64,000 nucleotides of DNA from Rhodospirillales bacterium (lineage in GTDB: Bacteria > Pseudomonadota > Alphaproteobacteria > Rhodospirillales > Defluviicoccaceae): the NCBI GenBank assembly GCA_007694935.1, contig REES01000073.1, positions 1-64,000 of the forward strand, in the 5' to 3' direction. The translations under genes and the position numbers were made by a program. How positions within the stretch are numbered: the first letter of the stretch is position 1; each line of letters starts with the position of its first letter. Below the pieces are notes generated by a model that saw only the letters and a program-made list of their open reading frames with translations, had not been told where the DNA came from and made no database searches. This document shows positions 1 to 9,260 of the stretch, in pieces.

Positions 1-55
1 GTTTTAGGTACCTGTGACGCAAGTCGTGGGGGTTCAAATCCCTCCGCCCGCACCA
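1..55 (+). tRNA. tRNA-Leu(TAG), 3' part
   Basis: The window opens inside a tRNA. What remains is the 3' side of an anticodon loop reading TTTAGGT (anticodon TAG), a long variable arm, a T-arm with TTCAAAT in the loop, the acceptor 3' strand CGCCCGC, discriminator A and an encoded CCA at 53-55. The long variable arm and the TAG anticodon give leucine. The 5' half lies outside the window. It sits just upstream of trigger factor. Confidence 0.85.
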
Positions 56-155
56 CGCGACCGACGGTGCCGCGCCAGATCGGGTGCCGCCAGCAACCTT
101 ACAAACCACCGACCACCGCGGCAGGCCACCCGGGGAGGCGTCGACGGGGGAGATG

Positions 156-1724
156 ATGCAAGTTACGGAAATCAAGGCCGAAGGGCTCGCCCGCCAGTTT
201 CGCATCCAGGTGCCGGCAGCCGACATCGACAAGCGGGTGCAGAATCGGCTGCGCGAACTCGCGGGGCAGGTGCGCCTGCCCGGCTTCCGCCCGGGCAAGG
301 TGCCGGTGGCGGTGCTGCAGAAACGCTATGGTGCTGCCGCCCACGGCGAGGCGGTGGAACAGGCGCTCGACGAATCGTCGAGGAACATCCTGAGCGAGCG
401 CGGCCTCAGGCCGGCAGTGCAGCCGAAGATCGATATCGTCTCGGCGACCGCCGGCGCTGATCTGGAGTTCACCCTGGCGGTGGAACTGCTGCCCGAGGTG
501 GCGCCGCCCGATTACGGCGCCATCACCCTGGAGCGCCCGGTGGCGGAGCCGGCGGATGCTCAGGTGGAGGAAACCCTCGGCCGGATCGCCGAGACCTTCA
601 AGGGCTCCCGCCCACTCACCGAGGACCGGGCGGCACTGCCGGGGGACATCGTGGTGGTCGACTATGTCGGCCGGGTCGACGGCAAGGAATTCGAAGGCGG
701 TACCGCACAGCGGGCGGAGATCGAGCTCGGCGCCGGCAGGTTCATCCCGGGCTTCGAGGAGCAGCTCATCGGCAGCCGTCCCGGCGAAGACCGCGAGCTG
801 ACGGTGACCTTCCCCGAGGCGTTCCCGGCCAAGGACCTGGCGGGCCGGGAGGCGGTGTTCTCGGTTCACATCCACGAGCTCCGCGAGAGCGAGCCGGTGC
901 TGATCGACGACAGCTTGGCGGTCAAGATGGGCCTGGACAACGTCGAGAGCCTGCGGAAGCGCGTGCGCGAGACCCTGGTGACCCGGCTCAGCGAGGCCTC
1001 GCGGATGCGCGTGAAGCGGGCGCTGCTCGACCGTCTCGCGGAGATGTACGATTTCGACCTGCCGCAGGGGATGGTCGATCGCGAGTACGAGAGCATCATC
1101 CGGCAGTTGGCGGGCGAAGAGGATGCTGCCGAAACCGCGGACCAGGCGGATGCCCATGCGCATGATCACGATCATGATCACGCCCACGACCATGATCACG
1201 ACCATGCACACGATCATGATCATGACCACGACCATGATCATGCGCATGATCACGCCCATGTGCACGGCGACGCTGACCCCGGCCATGACCCTGCTCATGC
1301 GGGCGAGGCGGCGGCGCAGCCCAAGTTGACCCCGGAGCAGGCGGCGGAGTACCGCTCGATTGCCGAGCGCCGGGTGCGCCTTGGTCTGGTGCTGGCCGAG
1401 ATCGCCCGCACCAACAACCTTCAGGTGACCCAGGAAGAGCTCAGCCGGGCGATGGTGGCCGAAGCCCGCCGCTACCCCGGCCAGGAGCAGAACGTCCTGA
1501 AGTACATGCGCGAGAACCCGGCGATGGCGGAGGCCCTGAGCGGTCCGATTCTTGAAGAGAAGGTGGTGGATTTTATCATCGAGATGGCGACGGTTACCGA
1601 CAAGGCGGTGACCCCGGACGAGCTGCTGAAGCCGGAGGGAGACGACGCACCACCGTCTTCGGACCAGCCGAAGGGTCAACCGGCCGGCACGGCCGAGGCG
1701 GGATCGGCGTCGACCGAGCCGTAG
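156..1724 (+). CDS. tig: Trigger factor with His/Asp-rich insertion
   Basis: Ribosome-associated chaperone and peptidyl-prolyl isomerase that meets nascent chains at the exit tunnel. The start chosen gives MQVTE, the usual family N-terminus, behind a GGGGGAG ribosome site; an ATG three bases earlier is equally possible. Order: N-terminal ribosome-binding domain (about residues 1-145), an FKBP-like isomerase domain (about 150-245, with the GxFIPGFEE segment), then the C-terminal chaperone arms. At 522 residues it is about 90 longer than E. coli Tig. Most of the excess is a run of alternating His and Asp/Ala at residues 334-381 (21 His in 48 residues) inside the C-terminal region, which is not a normal part of the family. 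It heads the tig-clpP-clpX-lon-hup group. Identification is secure; the role of the insertion is unknown, metal binding being the obvious guess. Confidence 0.96.
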   Translation: MQVTEIKAEGLARQFRIQVPAADIDKRVQNRLRELAGQVRLPGFRPGKVPVAVLQKRYGAAAHGEAVEQALDESSRNILSERGLRPAVQPKIDIVSATAGADLEFTLAVELLPEVAPPDYGAITLERPVAEPADAQVEETLGRIAETFKGSRPLTEDRAALPGDIVVVDYVGRVDGKEFEGGTAQRAEIELGAGRFIPGFEEQLIGSRPGEDRELTVTFPEAFPAKDLAGREAVFSVHIHELRESEPVLIDDSLAVKMGLDNVESLRKRVRETLVTRLSEASRMRVKRALLDRLAEMYDFDLPQGMVDREYESIIRQLAGEEDAAETADQADAHAHDHDHDHAHDHDHDHAHDHDHDHDHDHAHDHAHVHGDADPGHDPAHAGEAAAQPKLTPEQAAEYRSIAERRVRLGLVLAEIARTNNLQVTQEELSRAMVAEARRYPGQEQNVLKYMRENPAMAEALSGPILEEKVVDFIIEMATVTDKAVTPDELLKPEGDDAPPSSDQPKGQPAGTAEAGSASTEP

Positions 1725-1878
1725 ATGCCGGGCTGTCGCCGCCGGCCGGAACCGTGCAGCTCGGGCGGGCCCTTTGGGCACCCCGTTGCGATCGGAGCGG
1801 ACGGTGCCATTTGATCTGGGAGTGACGGGGGCTGAACGGCGGTCCCGCCGGCTCTGGACGGAGGCTTGCAAGAACATC

Positions 1879-2532
1879 ATGGCGGAGACGTTCGAGACAC
1901 ACATGAACATGCTGGTGCCGATGGTGGTGGAGACCACCAGCCGGGGCGAGCGCGCCTACGACATCTACTCCCGCCTGCTCAAGGAGCGGATCATCTTCGT
2001 CACCGGCGGCATCAACGATGCGGTGGCCAGCCTCGTTTGTGCCCAGCTGCTGTTCCTGGAATCGGAAAACCCGAACAAGGATATCGCCTTCTATATCAAT
2101 TCCCCGGGCGGCATCGTCACCTCGGGCCTCGCCATTTACGATACCATGCAGTATATTCGGCCGCAGGTTTCCACCGTTTGCATCGGCCAGGCGGCATCCA
2201 TGGGCTCGCTCTTGCTGGCTGCGGGCGCGCCGGGCAAGCGCTACGCGCTCCCCAACGCCCGCATCATGGTGCACCAGCCCTCCGGCGGCGCCCAGGGGCA
2301 GGCGACCGACATCGAGATCCAGGCGCGCGAGATTCTCGCGTTGAAGAAGCGCCTGAACGACATCTACGTAAGTCATACCGGACAATCATTGGACGTGATC
2401 GAGTCGTCCCTGGAACGCGACCGCTTCATGAACCCGGAAGAAGCGAAGGCCTTCGGCATCGTCGATGAGGTGGTGATGAGCAGGCCGAAGCTGGCCGCTG
2501 ATGAGCCGAAGGCGGGCGGCAAATCGTCGTGA
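1879..2532 (+). CDS. clpP: ATP-dependent Clp protease proteolytic subunit
   Basis: Serine protease that forms the double-heptamer chamber of ClpXP and degrades unfolded or tagged proteins in the cytoplasm. The chosen ATG gives a 217-residue protein beginning [18 protein letters not shown]. The catalytic triad is visible as Ser107 (in GQAASMGS), His132 (MVHQP) and Asp181 (ERDRF); the spacings of 25 and 49 residues match E. coli ClpP exactly. The glycine-rich INSPGG oxyanion segment is also present. It lies 154 bp after tig and 151 bp before clpX, in the conserved order. An in-frame ATG upstream at 1774 has no family support and was not used. Confidence 0.97.
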   Translation: MAETFETHMNMLVPMVVETTSRGERAYDIYSRLLKERIIFVTGGINDAVASLVCAQLLFLESENPNKDIAFYINSPGGIVTSGLAIYDTMQYIRPQVSTVCIGQAASMGSLLLAAGAPGKRYALPNARIMVHQPSGGAQGQATDIEIQAREILALKKRLNDIYVSHTGQSLDVIESSLERDRFMNPEEAKAFGIVDEVVMSRPKLAADEPKAGGKSS

Positions 2533-2683
2533 CGGCCGCTATGGCAGGGGGCACAAGGGGGCGACTGCAAGAGGGGGGCGAGAATTTGGTTGGACGCCGG
2601 CGCGCGGATAAGCTGATTTCCCGATTGTGAATGCCGGTGTCACGTGGCAAACATGATTGCGCAGTAGCACGAAGGACCGATCG

Positions 2684-3949
2684 ATGAGCAAATCCGCAGG
2701 TGGCGATTCCAAGAACACGCTGTACTGCTCCTTCTGCGGCAAGAGCCAGCACGAGGTCCGGAAGCTGATCGCCGGACCCACGGTGTTCATCTGCGATGAA
2801 TGCGTCGAGCTCTGCATGGACATCATCCGTGAAGAGCACAAGACCAGCCTCATCAAGTCCGGCGAAGGGGTGCCGTCACCGCGGGAGATCGCGGGTGTTC
2901 TGGACGATTACGTGATCGGCCAGCACCGTGCCAAGCGGGTGCTGTCGGTCGCCGTTCACAACCATTACAAGCGGGTGAACCACGGCGTCAAAAGCAACGA
3001 CGTGGAACTCGCCAAGTCCAACATCCTGCTGATCGGGCCCACCGGCTGCGGCAAGACGCTGCTGGCGCAGACGCTGGCCCGCATCCTCGACGTGCCGTTC
3101 ACCATGGCCGACGCCACGACGCTGACCGAGGCCGGCTACGTCGGCGAGGACGTGGAGAACATCATCCTGAAGCTGCTCCAGGCCGCCGACTACAACGTCG
3201 AGAGGGCGCAGCGCGGCATCGTCTACATTGACGAGGTGGACAAGATCTCCCGCAAGTCCGACAACCCCTCGATCACCCGGGACGTTTCAGGCGAAGGCGT
3301 GCAGCAGGCCCTGCTCAAGATCATGGAGGGCACGGTGGCGAGCGTGCCGCCCCAGGGCGGCCGCAAGCATCCCCAGCAGGAGTTCCTGCAGGTGGACACC
3401 ACCAACATCCTGTTCATCTGCGGCGGCGCCTTCTCCGGTCTTGAGAAGATCATTTCCGCCCGCACCAAGGGCACCACCGTCGGTTTCGGTGCCGAGGTGC
3501 GCGGCCCGGACGAGCGGATGACGGGTGAGATCATCCGCGACGTGGAGCCGGAGGACCTGCTCCGCTTCGGCCTGATCCCAGAATTCATCGGCCGTCTCGC
3601 GGTGGTGGCGACGCTGGAGGATCTGGACGAGTCCGCCCTCATCGATATCCTGACCAAGCCCAAGAACGCGCTGGTGAAGCAGTACCAGCGTCTGTTCGAC
3701 ATGGAGGGCGTGCGGCTGGAGTTCACCGAGGGCGCGCTTGCCAATGTCGCGCGGCGCGCGGTGGTGCGCCGGACCGGCGCCCGTGGCCTGCGCTCGATCA
3801 TGGAGAACATCCTGCTCGACACCATGTACGAGCTGCCCAGCCTGGAGGGCGTCGAAGAGGTGGTGATCAACCGCGAGGTTGTCGATGGGCAGGCAAAACC
3901 TCTCTACATCTATGCCGACCGCCGCGGTGACGTTGGCTCCAGCGCTTGA
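2684..3949 (+). CDS. clpX: ATP-dependent Clp protease ATP-binding subunit ClpX
   Basis: AAA+ unfoldase that recognises substrates and feeds them to ClpP. 421 residues, normal for the family. The N-terminal zinc-binding domain has Cys15, Cys18, Cys37 and Cys40. Walker A is GPTGCGKT at residues 118-125, Walker B reads IVYIDEVDK, and a VGF sequence stands where the ClpP-docking IGF loop is expected. The start is the ATG following GAAGGA. Read with clpP it forms the complete ClpXP protease. Confidence 0.97.
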   Translation: MSKSAGGDSKNTLYCSFCGKSQHEVRKLIAGPTVFICDECVELCMDIIREEHKTSLIKSGEGVPSPREIAGVLDDYVIGQHRAKRVLSVAVHNHYKRVNHGVKSNDVELAKSNILLIGPTGCGKTLLAQTLARILDVPFTMADATTLTEAGYVGEDVENIILKLLQAADYNVERAQRGIVYIDEVDKISRKSDNPSITRDVSGEGVQQALLKIMEGTVASVPPQGGRKHPQQEFLQVDTTNILFICGGAFSGLEKIISARTKGTTVGFGAEVRGPDERMTGEIIRDVEPEDLLRFGLIPEFIGRLAVVATLEDLDESALIDILTKPKNALVKQYQRLFDMEGVRLEFTEGALANVARRAVVRRTGARGLRSIMENILLDTMYELPSLEGVEEVVINREVVDGQAKPLYIYADRRGDVGSSA

Positions 3950-4091
3950 TTGCCGCGGGTGGTGCCGCTGACCGGCGGCACCGACCGGCGCGATCCGCCT
4001 TGACCCCCATCCTCCACCGGGCCACCTTTGAACTGGGTCCCGACGGGCGGCAGTGTCGTCGGGGTGGCAACTTTCCCGCGAAAGGGCTCTT

Positions 4092-6506
4092 ATGACTGTG
4101 ACCGAAGTCCAGATCTATCCGGTGCTCCCGCTGCGTGACATCGTGGTGTTTCCGCACATGATCGTGCCGTTGTTCGTCGGCCGGGAGAAGTCGGTGCGCG
4201 CGCTCGATGACGTCATGAAGGACGACAAGCAGATCCTGCTGGTCGCCCAAAAGAACGCCGCGCAGGACGAGCCGACCACGGAGGAGATGTACAAGGTCGG
4301 CACCATCGCGACGGTGCTGCAACTCCTCAAGCTGCCGGACGGCACGGTCAAGGTCCTGGTGGAGGGCGGTCAGCGGGCGATGATCCAGCGTTTCACCGAC
4401 CGCGAGGCGTTTTTCGAGGCCGAGGCGGCCGTGGTTAGCGAAGAAGTGGGGGATCCGCAGGAACTCGAGGCACTCGGCCGCTCGGTCGTGGGTCAGTTCG
4501 AACAGTACATCAAGCTCAACCGCAAGATCCCGCCTGAGGTGCTGGTCTCCATCAATCAGATCGAGGAACCGGGCAAGCTCGCCGATACCATCACCTCGCA
4601 CTTGGCGCTGAAGATCGCCGAGAAGCAGGAACTGCTGGAGATGGTGGTGGTGGGGGAGCGGCTGGAGCGGGTCTACGCCCACATGGAGTCCGAGATCGGG
4701 GTGCTCCAGGTGGAGAAGCGCATCCGCAGCCGGGTCAAGCGGCAGATGGAGAAGACCCAGCGGGAGTACTATTTGAACGAGCAGCTCAAGGCGATCCAGA
4801 AGGAACTCGGCGAAGGTGAGGAGGGGCGCGACGAACTGGCCGAGATCGAGGAACGGATCGCCAAGACTCACCTCAACAAGGAAGCCCGGGAGAAGGCTCT
4901 GGCCGAGCTCAAGAAGCTGCGGTCAATGAGCCCGATGTCGGCCGAAGCGACGGTCGTGCGCAACTATCTCGACTGGATGCTGACGATCCCGTGGAAGAAG
5001 CGTTCGCGGGTCAAGAAGGACATTCGTCTGGCCCAGGAAATCCTCGATGCCGATCACTATGGCCTGACCAAGGTGAAGGAGCGCATTGTCGAGTATCTGG
5101 CGGTGCAGCAGCGCACCCGAAAATTGCGCGGCCCGATCCTCTGCTTGGTTGGCCCGCCCGGGGTCGGCAAGACGTCTCTCGGCAAGTCCATCGCCCGGGC
5201 CACCGGCCGCAACTTCGTGCGGATGTCACTGGGCGGCGTGCGCGACGAGGCGGAGATTCGCGGTCATCGCCGGACCTACATCGGTTCGATGCCGGGCAAG
5301 ATCATCCAGGGCATGAAGAAGGCCAAGACGTCGAACCCGCTTTTCCTGTTCGACGAAGTGGACAAGATGGGCCATGACTGGCGCGGCGACCCGGCTTCGG
5401 CGCTGCTTGAAGTCCTGGATCCGGAGCAGAACTCTCACTTCAATGATCACTACCTGGAAGTGGACTACGATCTGTCGGACGTTCTGTTCATAACTACGGC
5501 GAATACCATGAATATGGCGCCGCCGCTTCTCGACCGGATGGAGATCATCCGCATCTCCGGCTACACCGAGGACGAGAAGGTGGAGATCGCCCGCCGTCAC
5601 CTGATCCCCAAGCAGATCGAAGCCCACGGCCTGAAGAAATCCGAATGGGATATCTCCGATTCGGCCCTGCGCGAGTTGATCCGCTACTACACCCGGGAAT
5701 CCGGCGTCCGCAATCTCGAGCGGGAGTTGGCCAACCTGGCGCGGAAGTCGGTGAAGGAGATCATGCTCGACAACGCCAAGGAGGTGCAGATCAGCCGCCG
5801 CACCCTCGGCAAGTTCGCAGGCGTGAAGCGCTACCGCTACGGCGAAGCGGAGAAGGAGGACCTGATCGGCGTCACCACCGGCCTCGCCTGGACCGAGGTC
5901 GGCGGCGAACTGCTGAGCGTCGAGGCGGTGCTGGTTCCCGGCAAGGGCCGGATCATCATCACCGGCAAGCTCGGGGACGTGATGCAGGAATCGGTGCAGG
6001 CCTCGAAATCCTACGTCCAGTCGCGGGCCGTGCAGATCGGCGTGCCGCCGACCACCTTCGCCCGCAAGGACATCCACGTTCACGTGCCGGAGGGGGCCAC
6101 GCCCAAGGACGGTCCGTCCGCCGGGATCGCCATGGTCACCTCCATCGTCTCGGTGTTGACCGGGATTGCCGTGCGCAAGGACATGGCGATGACCGGGGAG
6201 GTGACCCTGCGCGGGCGGGTGCTGCCCATCGGCGGCCTCAAGGAGAAGCTGCTGGCAGCGCATCGGGGCGGCCTCCGGTGTGTGCTGATCCCGGCCGACA
6301 ACGAGCGCGAGTTGTCGGAGATCCCGGACAACATCAAGCGGGCGATCGAGATCGTGCCGGTGTCGACCGTCGACGAGGTGCTGAGCCACGCCCTGGTCAG
6401 CAAGCTGTCGCCGATCGAATGGGATGAGTCCGCGGAGCTGGAAGCGGCGGCTGTGGCGGCAAGCCGGGTCGACGAAGACGAGGTGGGTGGCGTCGTGACT
6501 CATTGA
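4092..6506 (+). CDS. lon: ATP-dependent protease Lon
   Basis: Cytoplasmic AAA+ serine protease that removes misfolded and regulatory proteins. 804 residues: an N-terminal substrate domain beginning LPLRDIVVFP, an AAA+ module with Walker A GPPGVGKT at 354-361, and a C-terminal protease domain with catalytic Ser676 in KDGPSAG and its Lys partner at about 719 (GGLKEK), the same 43-residue spacing as in E. coli Lon. The ATG at 4092 was preferred to one 39 bp upstream because it matches the family N-terminus. It is 142 bp downstream of clpX. Confidence 0.97.
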   Translation: MTVTEVQIYPVLPLRDIVVFPHMIVPLFVGREKSVRALDDVMKDDKQILLVAQKNAAQDEPTTEEMYKVGTIATVLQLLKLPDGTVKVLVEGGQRAMIQRFTDREAFFEAEAAVVSEEVGDPQELEALGRSVVGQFEQYIKLNRKIPPEVLVSINQIEEPGKLADTITSHLALKIAEKQELLEMVVVGERLERVYAHMESEIGVLQVEKRIRSRVKRQMEKTQREYYLNEQLKAIQKELGEGEEGRDELAEIEERIAKTHLNKEAREKALAELKKLRSMSPMSAEATVVRNYLDWMLTIPWKKRSRVKKDIRLAQEILDADHYGLTKVKERIVEYLAVQQRTRKLRGPILCLVGPPGVGKTSLGKSIARATGRNFVRMSLGGVRDEAEIRGHRRTYIGSMPGKIIQGMKKAKTSNPLFLFDEVDKMGHDWRGDPASALLEVLDPEQNSHFNDHYLEVDYDLSDVLFITTANTMNMAPPLLDRMEIIRISGYTEDEKVEIARRHLIPKQIEAHGLKKSEWDISDSALRELIRYYTRESGVRNLERELANLARKSVKEIMLDNAKEVQISRRTLGKFAGVKRYRYGEAEKEDLIGVTTGLAWTEVGGELLSVEAVLVPGKGRIIITGKLGDVMQESVQASKSYVQSRAVQIGVPPTTFARKDIHVHVPEGATPKDGPSAGIAMVTSIVSVLTGIAVRKDMAMTGEVTLRGRVLPIGGLKEKLLAAHRGGLRCVLIPADNERELSEIPDNIKRAIEIVPVSTVDEVLSHALVSKLSPIEWDESAELEAAAVAASRVDEDEVGGVVTH

Positions 6507-6532
6507 CCCCGCCCGCCAAAGCGGGGCGGGTC
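6505..6532 (+). terminator. GC-rich hairpin at the lon stop codon
   Basis: GACCC(C)GCCC pairs with GGGCGGGTC around a short loop, giving about nine base pairs with one bulged C. It overlaps the last bases of lon. No T-run follows, so it is not a classical intrinsic terminator; it could protect the 3' end or attenuate read-through into hupB. Confidence 0.3.
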
Positions 6533-6652
6533 GGGGCCGTGCTGCTGACCGTCGATTGCACGGAACACCCCGTGCCCCGGCCGACGCTTGCATCGGGGTC
6601 GCCAAGCGGGCGGATATCCACAGGTTGATGGCGCCGGTCTGCGCTTTCGGAA

Positions 6653-6682
6653 TTGACGAGAATCCTGAGAGACTCATAGACT
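6653..6682 (+). promoter_or_regulatory. Candidate sigma-70-type promoter of hupB
   Basis: TTGACG (6653-6658) and TAGACT (6677-6682) are separated by 18 bp and lie about 90 bp before the hupB start. This would give the HU gene its own promoter apart from lon. It rests on consensus matching only. Confidence 0.4.
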
Positions 6683-6770
6683 TCCGGTGGCAGTTCGGTC
6701 CGGTCCGCCAATGGGGGAACTTGGCGTTTCGGATGCGGCTTGATGGTCCTTAAGAAGAAGGGGGATCGAT

Positions 6771-7049
6771 GTGAACAAGAACGATTTGATAACGACGGTT
6801 GCGCAAGATGTCGGCTTGTCCAAAGGGGACGCCACCAAGGCGGTGGACAGGGTGTTCGCCGTGATCTCCGATGCGCTGAAGGAGGGCGAAGAGGTCAAGC
6901 TGGTCGGCTTCGGCACCTTCAGCGTCTCCGAACGGGCGGCGTCCCAAGGCCGCAACCCGCGCACTGGCGAGCCGATGGAGATCGCCGCCAGCCGGCAGCC
7001 GAAGTTCAAGGCCGGCAAAAGTTTGAAGGACGCACTCAACGGTCACTGA
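6771..7049 (+). CDS. hupB: DNA-binding protein HU
   Basis: Small histone-like protein that binds and bends DNA as a dimer in the nucleoid. 92 residues, typical size, beginning MNKNDLI. The conserved GFGTF turn and the DNA-binding arm (GRNPRTGEP, then the Pro-Lys-Phe-Lys-Ala-Gly-Lys stretch) are intact. The start is a GTG behind AAGAAGGGGG. It follows lon, as in many proteobacteria, but has its own candidate promoter and a strong terminator, so it is probably also transcribed as a single gene. Confidence 0.97.
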   Translation: MNKNDLITTVAQDVGLSKGDATKAVDRVFAVISDALKEGEEVKLVGFGTFSVSERAASQGRNPRTGEPMEIAASRQPKFKAGKSLKDALNGH

Positions 7050-7067
7050 GCACCGGCGCCTGACTGT

Positions 7068-7113
7068 GGCGCCCCTTATGCCCGGCGTTGCTCCGGGGCG
7101 CCCTTCTTTTTTT
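7068..7113 (+). terminator. Rho-independent terminator after hupB
   Basis: GGCGCCCC (7068-7075) pairs perfectly with GGGGCGCC (7095-7102), followed by a T-rich tract (7105-7113). It starts 18 bp after the hupB stop codon. Confidence 0.9.
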
Positions 7114-7169
7114 AAGCCTTTTTTCCGACCGGGATTGCCCGTACACAAGGGGGCCGTTGCCATGCCACC

Positions 7170-7245
7170 GGGCGGTTAGCTCAGCCGGTAGAGCGCCACG
7201 TTTACACCGTGGAAGTCGGCGGTTCGATCCCGTCACCGCCCACCA
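7170..7245 (+). tRNA. tRNA-Val(TAC)
   Basis: Complete 76-base tRNA with encoded CCA. The acceptor strands GGGCGGT and ACCGCCC pair fully. The anticodon stem CCACG/CGTGG encloses TTTACAC (anticodon TAC, valine), and the T-loop TTCGATC is standard. Confidence 0.96.
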
Positions 7246-7415
7246 AGGCCGGTCCGGCAATCGGCGTCGATGTGCCCCGGCATGCTTGCGGTTGGTTCCC
7301 GGACGCCGTTAACTGGGGGTCTGCCCGATCGGGGCTGAGATCATGCCGACGTTCGGCCACCCGCCGCCTCCGGAAGCGGTGCCGCCGGCATGGGTCGACC
7401 GGGAAGGGGGAGCCG

Positions 7416-9260
7416 ATGACGACATTCTCGCACCGCATGCCATTCGGTGCCGAACTCCGGCCCGAAGGGGTCCGCTTCCGCTTGTGGGCCCCGGATGCAC
7501 GGGACGTCACGTTGCATCGCGCCGGGGCCGCCGATCTGCCCATGACCTCGGGCGGCGACGGCTGGTTTCACGCGTCGGTGCCGGGAACCGGCGCCGGAAC
7601 CCGCTATGGCTTTCGCATCGACGGCGGCGACCTGGTGGTGCCGGACCCGGCCTCCCGGTTCCAGCCGGAGGACTGCCATGGCCTCAGCGAGGTGATCGAT
7701 CCGGAAGCGTACCGCTGGCGCACCGCCGACTGGTCCGGCCGGCCGTGGGCGGAAACTGTGTTGTACGAGCTGCATGTCGGCAGCTTCACGCCCGACGGCA
7801 CCTACGACGCGGTGATCGACCGGCTGGGCCACCTGGTCGATCTCGGGGTGACGGCGATCGAGCTGATGCCGCTCGCCGACTTCCCCGGCGCGCGCAACTG
7901 GGGCTACGACGGCGTGGATCTGTTCGCGCCGGATTCGCGGTATGGCCGGCCGGAGGATCTCAAGCGGCTGGTCGATGCCGCTCATGAACGGGGCCTGATG
8001 GTCTTCCTCGACGTCGTCTATAACCACTTCGGGCCCACCGGCAACTACCTGCACGTCTACGCCCGGGATCATTTCTTCGACTGGTCGCGGGAGACTCCCT
8101 GGGGCGCTGCCATCAACTTCGCGAGCAGCCGGGTGGTCCGCGACTTCTACGTCCACAACACGCTCTACTGGCTGGAGGAGTACCGCATCGACGGGATTCG
8201 CTTCGATGCCGTGCATGCCATCAAGGACCCGTCTACGCTGGACATCCTGGATGAGATTGCCGACGCGGTGCATGCCCGCTTCGGCGACGAGCGCCACGTC
8301 CATCTGGTGCTGGAGAACGAGGATAACGAGGCCCATCGCCTCCGCCGGGATGTGGACGGCAGGCCGTTCAGTTTCGTCGCCCAATGGAACGACGACATCC
8401 ACCACGCCTTCCACACCCTGCTCACTGGCGAGGGCGAGGGCTATTACGTCGATTATGCCGATGATCCGGTCGGTCACCTGATCCGCTGCCTGACCACCGG
8501 CTTCGCCTACCAGGGCGACCCTTCCAAGGTGCGGGACGGCGCGTCCCGGGGAGAGCCGAGCGCCGACCTGCCGCCCACCGCGTTCGTCGCCCACCTGCAA
8601 AACCACGACCAGATCGGCAACCGGGCGTTCGGTGACCGCATCGCAGTCCTGGCCCCGGCCAAGGGGGTGCGGGCGGTGACCGCGGTGCTGCTGTTGGCGC
8701 CGCAGATCCCGATGCTGTTCATGGGTCAGGAGTGGGGCACCAAGCGGCCGTTCCAGTTCTTCTGTGATCTCGGGGCCGAGCTGGAGGACGCGGTGCGTGA
8801 CGGCCGGCGTCGGGAGTTCGCCGCCTTCAGCCAGTTCCAGGACGAAGCGGCCCGCCAGCGCATACCGGATCCCACCTTGGTAGAGACCTTCCGCCGCTCG
8901 ATCCTGGACTGGTCGGAGCCGGGGCGCCCGGGCCATCGGGACATGGTGGCACTGCATCGGGAGCTGCTGACGCTCCGCCGTACCGCCATCGTGCCGCGTC
9001 TCGCCGGCCTGGTACGGGCGGACTCCTCGTGCCCATGGAGGGCGGGTGCGGCATTCACCGTGGCGTGGCGGCTGGCCCGGGACAGTCGCCTCACCCTGGT
9101 CGCCAACCTGTCGCCGGAGCAGGCCGCGGGGCCCGATCCATCCCCTGCCGGGCGCCTGCTATACACCAATGCCGACGGGGCGGGCGCCGGGGCCTCGCAT
9201 CCCCTGCCGCCGTGGTCGGTGGCTTGGTTCATCGATGACGGGGAGGGCCCGGTATCATGA
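7416..9260 (+). CDS. treZ: Malto-oligosyltrehalose trehalohydrolase
   Basis: GH13 enzyme that releases trehalose from maltooligosyl-trehalose (EC 3.2.1.141), the second step of the TreY-TreZ route from glycogen-type glucans. 614 residues: an N-terminal beta-sandwich (carbohydrate-binding module family 48 type), a catalytic barrel, and a C-terminal domain. The catalytic residues fit GH13: Asp264 (in IRFDAVHA), Glu300 (LVLENED) and Asp398 (LQNHDQIGN). The start is the ATG behind GGGAAGGGGGAG; an open frame extending back through tRNA-Val is not coding. Its last four bases overlap the start of treY (ATGA), indicating translational coupling. No debranching gene (treX) is present. Confidence 0.95.
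   Translation: MTTFSHRMPFGAELRPEGVRFRLWAPDARDVTLHRAGAADLPMTSGGDGWFHASVPGTGAGTRYGFRIDGGDLVVPDPASRFQPEDCHGLSEVIDPEAYRWRTADWSGRPWAETVLYELHVGSFTPDGTYDAVIDRLGHLVDLGVTAIELMPLADFPGARNWGYDGVDLFAPDSRYGRPEDLKRLVDAAHERGLMVFLDVVYNHFGPTGNYLHVYARDHFFDWSRETPWGAAINFASSRVVRDFYVHNTLYWLEEYRIDGIRFDAVHAIKDPSTLDILDEIADAVHARFGDERHVHLVLENEDNEAHRLRRDVDGRPFSFVAQWNDDIHHAFHTLLTGEGEGYYVDYADDPVGHLIRCLTTGFAYQGDPSKVRDGASRGEPSADLPPTAFVAHLQNHDQIGNRAFGDRIAVLAPAKGVRAVTAVLLLAPQIPMLFMGQEWGTKRPFQFFCDLGAELEDAVRDGRRREFAAFSQFQDEAARQRIPDPTLVETFRRSILDWSEPGRPGHRDMVALHRELLTLRRTAIVPRLAGLVRADSSCPWRAGAAFTVAWRLARDSRLTLVANLSPEQAAGPDPSPAGRLLYTNADGAGAGASHPLPPWSVAWFIDDGEGPVS

Noticed and set aside
1774-1878. Upstream ATG for clpP
   Set aside because: It would add 35 residues unlike any ClpP propeptide that I know. 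The downstream start gives the normal length and triad numbering.
99-1937. Minus-strand frame opposite trigger factor with a Met/Val/Ile-rich repeat
   Set aside because: The repeat is the complement of the His/Asp codons of tig. Nothing else supports a gene.
7209-7415. Upstream extension of the treZ frame
   Set aside because: It runs through tRNA-Val and lacks similarity. The ATG at 7416 has a strong ribosome site and matches the family start.
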